Part shown: piece after piece, positions 1-7,951 of the stretch | How positions within the stretch are numbered: the first letter of the stretch is position 1 | Layout: every line of letters starts with the position of its first letter | Assembly: GCA_021802105.1 (NCBI GenBank) | Contig: JAKAAW010000006.1 | Span: 1 to 36,577 of the forward strand | Length of the DNA stretch: 36,577 nt | Reading direction: 5' to 3' | Origin: Nanobdellota archaeon | Lineage (GTDB): Archaea > Nanobdellota > Nanobdellia > Parvarchaeales > Parvarchaeaceae | Program-made: the position numbers and the translations under genes | The notes under the pieces: model-generated | Database searches by the model: none | What the model saw: the letters and a program-made list of their open reading frames with translations, nothing else | What the model was told of the DNA's origin: nothing

Positions 1-185
1 ATCCCACGATTAAAAACGTTGATTTTCCTGCTCACACTTTATAGACAACTACTGTATTGCCAACCATACAAAGGTTAAAAAGGTGTGGATTGAATGATTA
101 TAGTGAAAAACTTGTATGCAGAAATAGCCTTATGACAACAACATACTAGAAGAAATGCTAAAAATCTGTTAATGATATATATTTT

Positions 186-1277
186 ATGTCTATGGATGAA
201 TATGAAACGTTAAACTTGATAAAATACCTTGAAGGTATAAAGGGGAGACACACCGAACTTGTTACAGTGTACGTACCGGCAGGTTTTAATCTCGACTTAA
301 TACGTTCACAACTGGCGGAAGAAAGAAACACTGCATCGAACATAAAGGATAGGAATAATAGAAAGAACGTTGTGGATGCATTAGAAAAGATAGGGGGGGA
401 GTTAAAGCTTATAGGCGGCACACCTAACAATGGTCTAGTTGTATTCTGCGGCAATGTATCTGAAAAGGAAGGAGAACCGGATATAAAAGTCTGGGAGGTA
501 GAGCCGCCACAAAAATCTGATATAAGGCTGTATCGCTGCGATCAGAGATTTATAGTGGACCCATTAAAATCAATGTACCAGCAAGGAAATGCGTATGCGC
601 TCATAGTTATCGATAATAGAGAGGCTACATTCGGGCTGCTTGAGGGATCAAAAATAACGGAACTTAAACACATAAAGTCTCTTGTCCCGGGTAAATTCTC
701 AAAGGGGGGGCAATCTGCAATGAGGTTCTCCAGAGAGCGCGAGGGGCTTATCCGAGATTTCTATAAAGAAATTGCTGAAGTAGCTAAAGCGCTGTTTTTC
801 GGAAAGGATGTCGCTGGGATTATAGTCGGTGGTCCGGGCCCGGCGAAGGAGAACTTTCTTGACAGTGGATATCTTATCACTGACCTAAAAAACAGAGTCA
901 AAGGTGTGAAAAGTACAAGCTATACTGATGAGGCAGGATTAAAGGAGCTTGTGGAAAAAAGTAAGGATATCTTAGCGAATGAAAGAATTGTAATAGAAAG
1001 GGCATACGTGCAAAAATTATTTACAAGCATAGCGAGAAATGACAACCTTTCCACATACGGCGAAGTGGCTGTCAGAGAGGAACTGGAGTCTGGAAATGTG
1101 GATACGTTGCTGATCTCTTCGGGTCTTGAAGATACGAAAAAGAACGAGTTCTACTATAAAGCAAAACCAATCGGTATAACTGTTGAATTCATATCGAAAG
1201 AGTCAAGCGATGGGTTGCAGCTATACAATCTCGGCGGGATAGCCGCTCTGCTGAAACGCCCCTCAAAGAGGGGCTAA
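186..1277 (+). CDS. prf1: Archaeal peptide chain release factor 1 (aRF1)
   Basis: 363 aa; TASNIK-D motif, YRCDQRF (YxCxxxF) and GGQSAMRF (GGQ) motifs typical of aRF1/eRF1. An alternative ATG start lies at 192. Confidence 0.96.
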   Translation: MSMDEYETLNLIKYLEGIKGRHTELVTVYVPAGFNLDLIRSQLAEERNTASNIKDRNNRKNVVDALEKIGGELKLIGGTPNNGLVVFCGNVSEKEGEPDIKVWEVEPPQKSDIRLYRCDQRFIVDPLKSMYQQGNAYALIVIDNREATFGLLEGSKITELKHIKSLVPGKFSKGGQSAMRFSREREGLIRDFYKEIAEVAKALFFGKDVAGIIVGGPGPAKENFLDSGYLITDLKNRVKGVKSTSYTDEAGLKELVEKSKDILANERIVIERAYVQKLFTSIARNDNLSTYGEVAVREELESGNVDTLLISSGLEDTKKNEFYYKAKPIGITVEFISKESSDGLQLYNLGGIAALLKRPSKRG

Positions 1278-1361
1278 GACGCCGGCTCTGATAATTAATA
1301 CAAAAGAATTAACAGAGGGCAGCTATGAACGCCACGGATGCAGTGACGTGATCACGCATTT

Positions 1362-2069
1362 CTATTTTTTGTGTTGCCTGGTTTTCTTAATGTTGGACTT
1401 CTTCTCACCGAAACTAAAGAAGCCAAACCACAGCAAAACTATGCCTATAAACTCCGAGTAATACAAGAACGCCGGAAAGGCTGCTATGTACAGGCCGCCT
1501 GCTATGGACACCACTATCACTCCTAAGATTATGCTTATCATTTTCTTGTTCTTTGTCTTTAAATAAGACGCTGCTGCTGTCCATACAAGTACTACCGCGG
1601 CTGGGAAGGTGACTAGAGATGAGGCTATTATTATGGAGATGGGGAGAGGACCTGCGACTACATGCGTTATCAGAACATTGCCGATGTTTGACGAAACAAG
1701 CGAATAAACCAGGACAGCCAATGTTATCAACGAGTAAGCATAATATCCCATCTGCACTCTCTTGTATGCCACAAGTTGCATTGAGCCGAAAGCTAACATG
1801 TTCACTAGAAGAGCGACTATGAACAGGTAAATCATGATAAGTACATTGTTATATATTCCCGCGGCAAAAAACGTCTCCAACATGACGCCTAGCGCAAAAA
1901 GCCATAATCCCAGCCCCCAGAAAAACGAGCTTAACTTTCGTGTTCTTGCATACGCTTTTGTTATAAAAGCTGCCAAGACCACTGTAAGCACGAATATGGC
2001 TATTGTTGATAGTTCTATGAACATCGCTGTCTCTACGCTGAACATTATCAGATAAGTTAGCTGATGCAT
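1362..2069 (-). CDS. Multi-pass membrane protein of unknown function (about 7 hydrophobic segments)
   Basis: 235-aa ORF with repeated hydrophobic segments. The true start may be the internal ATG at 2045 (see finding). Confidence 0.7.
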   Translation of the reverse strand: MHQLTYLIMFSVETAMFIELSTIAIFVLTVVLAAFITKAYARTRKLSSFFWGLGLWLFALGVMLETFFAAGIYNNVLIMIYLFIVALLVNMLAFGSMQLVAYKRVQMGYYAYSLITLAVLVYSLVSSNIGNVLITHVVAGPLPISIIIASSLVTFPAAVVLVWTAAASYLKTKNKKMISIILGVIVVSIAGGLYIAAFPAFLYYSEFIGIVLLWFGFFSFGEKKSNIKKTRQHKK

Positions 2070-2142
2070 TTAAACCTTACACTGCAGATCGTTTTTGCTT
2101 GAAAAGCGGAAAAGTTATAAACAGCGATAACGATAGTGTAGT

Positions 2143-2724
2143 ATGGACTTAATGATCGCGGACAGTAAGATATTAGAACACATTATAGATGATTCCTTAA
2201 GAAAAAATATAGGGGACGATGGGACCGAAAAGGTTCTAACTCTTTTAAGGTTGCGAGAGGAGAGCGCAAACAACATTATACACGTTCTTAACGATGTAAT
2301 TGTGAAGGCGGGCTACGCTCTAAAACTAAAGAACATATTTGAGAGGTTGGGAGACAACCTGTCATCAAGAATAGACGTAAAGATATCCTCTGAGGAGATA
2401 AGCCTAACTAGAGAGGGGATGGAATTCGTGAATATAGAAGTCATGAATAGGTTCGATGTGCCACTGATATTTGAGGTTAGCCTTGAAGACAGGGACAGCT
2501 TTCTGCCGATAGTATACAACAAGATAGAAGGGGCTTACTTCAATGGGTTTTCGCAGGAAAATATAATAGACAGTGGCGACATCAGCAAATTTAAATTCAA
2601 GATAGGATGGGACAACGAAATAAAGACAAAAAGTACGGTCTTATTTGTCGTTATAAGGTCAAAAGACGTAGAAGGGCTTAACTGGATTGGAAAGATAAGG
2701 GTTTCCTTCGAAACAAAATCTTAA
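2143..2724 (+). CDS. Hypothetical protein
   Basis: 193-aa ORF preceded by a TATA-like aaagttataaac about 26 nt upstream of the ATG (leaderless pattern). Confidence 0.65.
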   Translation: MDLMIADSKILEHIIDDSLRKNIGDDGTEKVLTLLRLREESANNIIHVLNDVIVKAGYALKLKNIFERLGDNLSSRIDVKISSEEISLTREGMEFVNIEVMNRFDVPLIFEVSLEDRDSFLPIVYNKIEGAYFNGFSQENIIDSGDISKFKFKIGWDNEIKTKSTVLFVVIRSKDVEGLNWIGKIRVSFETKS

Positions 2725-2831
2725 CTGTCTTTTAGTTTTCTTATATTCCTATATAGTTTCTTTTTATCTGACTTAACTGCATTCCTCTGTTTGCGTTTTT
2801 TTGCCAAATGTTTTCGTATAAGGTTTGCCAT
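2721..2831 (-). CDS. Untracked small highly basic protein (36 aa)
   Basis: Read directly: MANLIRKHLAKKRKQRNAVKSDKKKLYRNIRKLKDS*. ATG lies 2 nt after the endA stop; the stop overlaps the convergent gene's stop (TTAA). Confidence 0.6.
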   Translation of the reverse strand: MANLIRKHLAKKRKQRNAVKSDKKKLYRNIRKLKDS

Positions 2832-2833
2832 AT

Positions 2834-3349
2834 TCAAAATTTCCTCCAATTTATTTCATAGTATGTTACCGAGCCTTCTTCATCGACTATTCCCAGTAAC
2901 ACGCTCTTTTTGACACTGTGTGCCACTCTGTTCATTGCAGAGAACGACAGCAACGGCATTGATTCGCGCTCGCTGCCTGCGTATAATATCCACAGGGCGT
3001 GTTCCTTGCCTGGCGCACCGCCCTTGTCGTATACTCTGAAATCACCACCATACTTAAATGCCGTTTTTAGTATATATCCTAAGGATCTCATATCCCTGAA
3101 AACCGCATATCTTATAAAGAACCTCTTCTGTAATCTCTCTGCCTTACGCAAGAAAATTTTTGAACTTAATTTTTTACCGCCGAAGTCGTATATTTCCAAT
3201 TCCTTTTTGTATTTTAAATACAGCGCCTCCTCCAGTGATAGCTCTAGATTTCCATCCTGGAAAGATCCGAAATGTTTGTTGTAAAACCTTGACGCGATCT
3301 TTTTGTCGAAAACTATGACCTTATCCTTTACGAGCAGAGTCCTATCCAT
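2834..3349 (-). CDS. endA: tRNA-splicing endonuclease (single catalytic unit)
   Basis: 171 aa; YGGDFRVYDKGG...PGKEHALW...SVKKSVLLGIVDEEGSVTYYE carries the catalytic Tyr/His/Lys pattern of archaeal EndA. Confidence 0.92.
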   Translation of the reverse strand: MDRTLLVKDKVIVFDKKIASRFYNKHFGSFQDGNLELSLEEALYLKYKKELEIYDFGGKKLSSKIFLRKAERLQKRFFIRYAVFRDMRSLGYILKTAFKYGGDFRVYDKGGAPGKEHALWILYAGSERESMPLLSFSAMNRVAHSVKKSVLLGIVDEEGSVTYYEINWRKF

Positions 3350-3355
3350 CTCTTT

Positions 3356-3673
3356 TCAATCTACTACAGATAATATATGCTTTTCCAACTCATGCTTCGG
3401 CATCAGTCCGACAACGGACTTTATAGGGGTGCCATCCTTAAAAAACAGAAGTGTCGGGATACTTTCTATGCCGTATTCACTGGCTATTGTAGGTTCGCTG
3501 TCGACATCAAGTTTAAAAAACCTCAACTTTCCGTCTGTTCTGCCTTCAATGTCCTCCAGAATTGGTGATATGGCTTTGCATGGACCGCACCACGGTGCCC
3601 AAAAGTCGACAACGGCCGTACCAGCATCAGCAAGGACAGTTTTAAAATCGACACCTTTGATGGATTCCACCAT
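3356..3673 (-). CDS. trxA: Thioredoxin
   Basis: 105 aa, VDFWAPWCGPCKAISP active site and cis-Pro region SIPTLLFFKDG. Confidence 0.95.
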   Translation of the reverse strand: MVESIKGVDFKTVLADAGTAVVDFWAPWCGPCKAISPILEDIEGRTDGKLRFFKLDVDSEPTIASEYGIESIPTLLFFKDGTPIKSVVGLMPKHELEKHILSVVD

Positions 3674-3763
3674 AGTAAACTATTGGATTACCCAGCTATT
3701 TAAAGTTTATGACACAAAAATGCATATAAAGGTATAAATTACACCGTTAATTCAATCTGATGT

Positions 3764-4495
3764 ATGGAAATAGATATAGGCGATATATATGTGTGCAGGG
3801 TAAAGAAGCTCTTGCAACACGGCATAATAGTAGAAATAAACAATTCTGAAAAAGAAGGATTCGTCCATATATCCGAGCTCAGCAAGCGGTGGGTCAGGGA
3901 CGTTAAGAACGTTGCAAAGGAGGGAGACAGGATAGTCTGCAAAGTTCTTAAAATAGGACCTCTGTCTGTAGAATTATCCGCTAAAAGGATAACTGACAAC
4001 GAAAAGAAACAGGCGTTGAGAGAATGGTCTATAGACAATAGGATGGAAAAACTGTTGGAGAAACGCCTAGGCAGCGGAGCACAAATCATAATCTCAAAGA
4101 TAAAGGGACGTTATGGTTCTCTATATGATTTTTATAGCAGCGTGATGAAGAACGGCAAGGACGTGCTGTTGGACCTGAAGCTTAATAAGGAAGTAATTGA
4201 GGACATTCTAAGCTTCATAGAAAAAACGAAGAGGAAAATAACGATTAGGACGGAACTAACCATCCAAAATTTCGGGGAAAGCGGAGTGAGTGGGATAAAA
4301 GAGTTACTTGGAGAGGAATACGCCAAAAGGGAGTATTACAAGATAAGATACATAAAGGCACCGCAATATCTTTTAACTGTGAATGCCGACGATACAAAGA
4401 AAACTATCTCAGAGAACAAAAAAATATTGGATGGGTTGGAGAAGAAATGCAAAGAGTTAGGTATAAAATTTGCTTACAAGGAACTTAAAAGATAA
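3764..4495 (+). CDS. Translation initiation factor aIF2 alpha subunit
   Basis: 243 aa; N-terminal S1 domain (GDIYVCRVKKLLQHGIIVEI...EGFVHISELSKRWVRDVKNVAKEGDRIVCKV) and aIF2-alpha C-terminal region; followed by nop10, a common archaeal order. Confidence 0.94.
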   Translation: MEIDIGDIYVCRVKKLLQHGIIVEINNSEKEGFVHISELSKRWVRDVKNVAKEGDRIVCKVLKIGPLSVELSAKRITDNEKKQALREWSIDNRMEKLLEKRLGSGAQIIISKIKGRYGSLYDFYSSVMKNGKDVLLDLKLNKEVIEDILSFIEKTKRKITIRTELTIQNFGESGVSGIKELLGEEYAKREYYKIRYIKAPQYLLTVNADDTKKTISENKKILDGLEKKCKELGIKFAYKELKR

Positions 4496-4519
4496 GACAA
4501 ATTATACCCCTATAAGTAT

Positions 4520-4696
4520 ATGCGGAAAATAAGATTTTGTACTGGATGTGATAAATATACCCTTATGGAGAAATGCCCAGTCTGCGGCAACGAAACGGTA
4601 ATAAATTCCCCGCAAAGATACCTCAAGGACGAGGAGATATCAAAATACAGAAGGGAAATAAAAAGAAAGGTGCTAAGGGAGAAGGGCATTATATGA
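4520..4696 (+). CDS. nop10: H/ACA RNP component Nop10 (58 aa; absent from supplied ORF track)
   Basis: Read directly: MRKIRFCTGCDKYTLMEKCPVCGNETVINSPQRYLKDEEISKYRREIKRKVLREKGII*; two CxxC zinc knuckles and the Nop10 Y-T-L...P.RY pattern. Confidence 0.92.
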   Translation: MRKIRFCTGCDKYTLMEKCPVCGNETVINSPQRYLKDEEISKYRREIKRKVLREKGII

Positions 4697-4705
4697 TGCG
4701 CATTT

Positions 4706-5887
4706 ATGAAAATAATAAACGTAAAGTCTGTTTATGAGGAGATAAAGAAGAATAAAATAGCCATAAACCGTATAATTGACCTGGCAAAAAAGGGAAACGT
4801 AGAAGGATTCACGCCACCGTCCACTTTGGTTGGAGAATTTAATTATCCAAAGGTTTCTGTGGGGGTTATATTCACAACAGACCAGAATGCTGCCATTTAC
4901 GACGCCCCAAAATTCTGGGTAAAGAATGGTTTTGACGTGTCGAAGATTTTTTCGCTTAAGTCGACCCTCGTAAACGCGAAGAACAACGTTGATGTCAGGC
5001 GTCCGGATAACAGCTACATGCAGAATGTAGCGCTTGCGACAATGTCAGAGACAGAACTGTCACTTGATTTTAAGATATCAAAAGTTTTAGGCAGCTCTAT
5101 GCTTAACTCAAACAAATACAAGGACATCTCGCCACATGGAGTAACGGCTACGATGTCCGATTTTAAGCTCAATGAGAACGTTAGAATAAACAAAAATGTG
5201 GAAAAAGTTTACTATGACAGAGACCTAAAAGCGACTGAAGGGATGTCGTACCTTTACACAAACAGGATAAGCGACGAGAAGATAAGCAAAATGTTAAGTG
5301 TTGGGGCCATGGGGGTAAAAAGAAAAATTGTACCGACCAAATGGGCTATAACAGCGGTTGATGATGGGATAGGTAAGGAGCTCCTTGACGAGGTAAAGTC
5401 ATACCCCATCGGAAAAGAGTTTGCGGTAAAGACGGGGACAGTATTGGGTAACCATTATATCTTCCTGTTTGTACCGGATACCTGGGCGTTTGAGCTGATA
5501 GAAACATGGAACAGAAGCGGGGACGAGGTTTTCAGCGGAGAGGGAGACTATGAGTTTTATGACGGAAGGAAGGAGTATGTAAAGAATACGGCTGGTGCGT
5601 ACTACGCCGTAAGGCTTGCGGTTCTGGAGAAGCTCATGGAGCTTAAAAGGCAATTCTCTGTGATAGTGATCAGGGAGATAACGCCAGAGTATTTTGCCCC
5701 GCTGGGAGTATGGGTGGTCAGAGAGGGGGCTAGAAAAGTTTTGCAGGAGGGGTTAAACTATTTCTATGATAAGGCGATGGCACTAAAAAATGCAAAGGAC
5801 ATGCTATTATACCCCCTAAACATAGAAAAGAAATCAAGAGTGCTTTCTTATAAGGAAAGACAAACCCGCCTAAGCGGTTTCCAGTAA
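4706..5887 (+). CDS. NreA-like archaeal DNA repair protein
   Basis: 393 aa; SPHGVTATMSDFKLNENVR..., YYDRDLKATEG, LSVGAMGVKRKIVPTKWAITAVDD are NreA family signatures; C-terminal PIP-like QTRLSGF. Confidence 0.88.
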   Translation: MKIINVKSVYEEIKKNKIAINRIIDLAKKGNVEGFTPPSTLVGEFNYPKVSVGVIFTTDQNAAIYDAPKFWVKNGFDVSKIFSLKSTLVNAKNNVDVRRPDNSYMQNVALATMSETELSLDFKISKVLGSSMLNSNKYKDISPHGVTATMSDFKLNENVRINKNVEKVYYDRDLKATEGMSYLYTNRISDEKISKMLSVGAMGVKRKIVPTKWAITAVDDGIGKELLDEVKSYPIGKEFAVKTGTVLGNHYIFLFVPDTWAFELIETWNRSGDEVFSGEGDYEFYDGRKEYVKNTAGAYYAVRLAVLEKLMELKRQFSVIVIREITPEYFAPLGVWVVREGARKVLQEGLNYFYDKAMALKNAKDMLLYPLNIEKKSRVLSYKERQTRLSGFQ

Positions 5888-5888
5888 T

Positions 5889-7178
5889 TCAAGGGTATAT
5901 TCTACGGGGGGTTCTTGGAAAAGGAACTGCATACATTATGTGGGGCAGCTTGCATATCCACATTACTAGCCTATCAATTCCTAGGCCGAAACCTGAATGA
6001 GGAATGGCACCGTACCTTCTGATGTCTACATACCATCTATAATCATTCGGGTTTAACCCGTCTTCCCTAAGTCTGTTTAGAAGAGTTTCCTTATCGTCGA
6101 CTCTCTGACCGCCGCCTATAATCTCCCCATATCCCTCTGGAGCTAGGAGATCATTGCATAAGACGTGATCTGAATCGGACGGATTTGGCTTGTGATAGAA
6201 TGGTTTCAGTTTCTTGGGGAAATCTGTAGCAAAGACAGGGACGTCCAATTTTGATGTTATGACGCGTTCTTCATCCGCTCCCAAGTCAGAATCGTACGCC
6301 AAGTTTAGGCCGTTCTTGTTGGCCAGATCTATTATCGATTCATAACCCATCCTTAGGAAGGGCTTCTGCACTGTATTCTTTAGCACAGTCTGGTCTCTCT
6401 TCAAGAGCTCTAGCTCATCTTGGTTCCTGGAAAGGACATTTTTAACTACATGCTTTATCATGTTCTCCTCGAGCGCTATAATATCCTGATTCGTGGCAAA
6501 GGCTATTTCGGCTTCCGCATGCCAGAACTCCGTGAGGTGTCTCCACGTTTTACTCTTCTCAGCTCTGAACGATGGAGCCACTGTGTATATCTTCCAGAGG
6601 GAATTTACCATGGCCTCTGCATAGAGCTGCCAGCTCTGGGACAAGTAAGCTTTTTTATCAAAATAATCCAGCTCAAAAAGCGTGGAACCTCCCTCTACAC
6701 TTCCACCGACAAAGGAGGGGGACTGTATCTCATAGAATCCATTCCCATTGAAAAATTCATGTATACTCTCAAAAACAGTAGATCTTACTTTCATCACGGC
6801 AGTTACCTTAGGACTTCTCATCCAGAGATGCCTATTATCAAAAAGGAATACCTTCTTGTGCCCCTTCTTCATAGGGTAAGGCTCAGCTATCCCGAATATT
6901 TTGACCGCGTCTATTGCTAATTCGTACCCTCCTATTGCTCTGGCATCCTCCTTTAGAATACCTTTCACTTCTATTGAAGACTCACGCGTGATTTCCGACG
7001 CTTCCCTAAAAGCACTCTCGCCGGAGTGGGAAACACATTGAAGGAGCCCTGACGGATCTCTTAAGATTATAAAGATATTATTTTTTCCGCTCCTGACGCT
7101 GTTCGCGAAACCGCGCAGTGTTATTTCTCTGCCTACATTCGAGCTGTTCAAAACGTCCTTTATTAGAGGAATATCCAT
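5889..7178 (-). CDS. asnS: Asparaginyl-tRNA synthetase (class IIb)
   Basis: 429 aa; OB-fold N-terminus, RHLWMRSPK, EGGSTLFELDYFDKKAYLSQSWQLYAEA, FRAEKSKTWRHLTEFWHAEAE, GFGLGIDRLVMW. Confidence 0.92.
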   Translation of the reverse strand: MDIPLIKDVLNSSNVGREITLRGFANSVRSGKNNIFIILRDPSGLLQCVSHSGESAFREASEITRESSIEVKGILKEDARAIGGYELAIDAVKIFGIAEPYPMKKGHKKVFLFDNRHLWMRSPKVTAVMKVRSTVFESIHEFFNGNGFYEIQSPSFVGGSVEGGSTLFELDYFDKKAYLSQSWQLYAEAMVNSLWKIYTVAPSFRAEKSKTWRHLTEFWHAEAEIAFATNQDIIALEENMIKHVVKNVLSRNQDELELLKRDQTVLKNTVQKPFLRMGYESIIDLANKNGLNLAYDSDLGADEERVITSKLDVPVFATDFPKKLKPFYHKPNPSDSDHVLCNDLLAPEGYGEIIGGGQRVDDKETLLNRLREDGLNPNDYRWYVDIRRYGAIPHSGFGLGIDRLVMWICKLPHIMYAVPFPRTPRRIYP

Positions 7179-7230
7179 ACCTTTAATATGTGTGCGGTCC
7201 GTTTTAAACTTTAAAATATGTTGCTATTGG

Positions 7231-7950
7231 TTATGTAATCATTTTGTAATGCTTGAATATCCTGTTCAGGGTTATTGACGTGACAAACGAGAAGAAAACG
7301 TATGCCCAGAACCAGTTTATCGCGTTTCCTATGAACGGTATGCTGAAAGGAAGAGTAGCTACTATAACTGGATTTGGTGAAAACGACATTGTTGCGTTGG
7401 CAATATGATAAGTCTTAACCGTGTGTGAGCCTATCATGCCAGACAGTGAAGCGTTGTATGTATTCCCGTTTTGGGACAGAAGCGCTGTGCATGTTGCAGA
7501 ACGGATTGCAGCTGTGAAACCCTGCGGCAAGCTGCTCGACAGGACAGTCAGTGAGCTGCTATTCGATATAGTCACACAGGAGGATGCGAAAGATAGCGTC
7601 CCGTTGACGGGTCCTGATAATATCATGTGCACGCTAGAACCTATTGCGATTGGGACAGTACTTAGATATGTCGACATTAAGAAGAATATTATAAGGAAAG
7701 GGATTATGGTCACGTATGTAGGTTTAAAGGACTGTTTCATCATTTTCGAGGTCTCTGCCGTCACCTGCGCATACACCTGCTTAAAGTTCTCCTCTCCAGG
7801 TTTGAACTGTTTTAGCTGCTGCTGCAGCTCTTTTATCCTGCTCTTGCTGGACTTCATCATCTCATGGTCTATAAGATACAAGTAAGCCAGTTGACCTGAG
7901 GCGCCAACAATTATCGCTATCAGAATTACAAGAAGTGTGTCTATTGACAT
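7231..7950 (-). CDS. DUF106/EMC3-TMCO1-type (YidC-like) membrane protein with a large extracytoplasmic insertion
   Basis: 239 aa; N-terminal TM, coiled KSRIKELQQQLKQF, then paired C-terminal TMs; located just after secY as in many archaea. Confidence 0.82.
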   Translation of the reverse strand: MSIDTLLVILIAIIVGASGQLAYLYLIDHEMMKSSKSRIKELQQQLKQFKPGEENFKQVYAQVTAETSKMMKQSFKPTYVTIIPFLIIFFLMSTYLSTVPIAIGSSVHMILSGPVNGTLSFASSCVTISNSSSLTVLSSSLPQGFTAAIRSATCTALLSQNGNTYNASLSGMIGSHTVKTYHIANATMSFSPNPVIVATLPFSIPFIGNAINWFWAYVFFSFVTSITLNRIFKHYKMIT

Positions 7951-7951
7951 T

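Noticed and set aside
158-454. 98-aa minus-strand ORF
   Set aside because: Antisense to the aRF1 N-domain coding region; no independent support.
1283-1360. Inverted-repeat-like CTCTG...CAGAG and palindrome CGTGATCACG between convergent genes
   Set aside because: Short and imperfect; could be a terminator but not strong enough to call without folding or RNA data.
2096-2112. Shared intergenic string TGAAAAGCGG(G)AAAA here and near 15914
   Set aside because: Short and purine-rich; similarity to the 18.06/19.42 kb repeat is too weak to claim one family.
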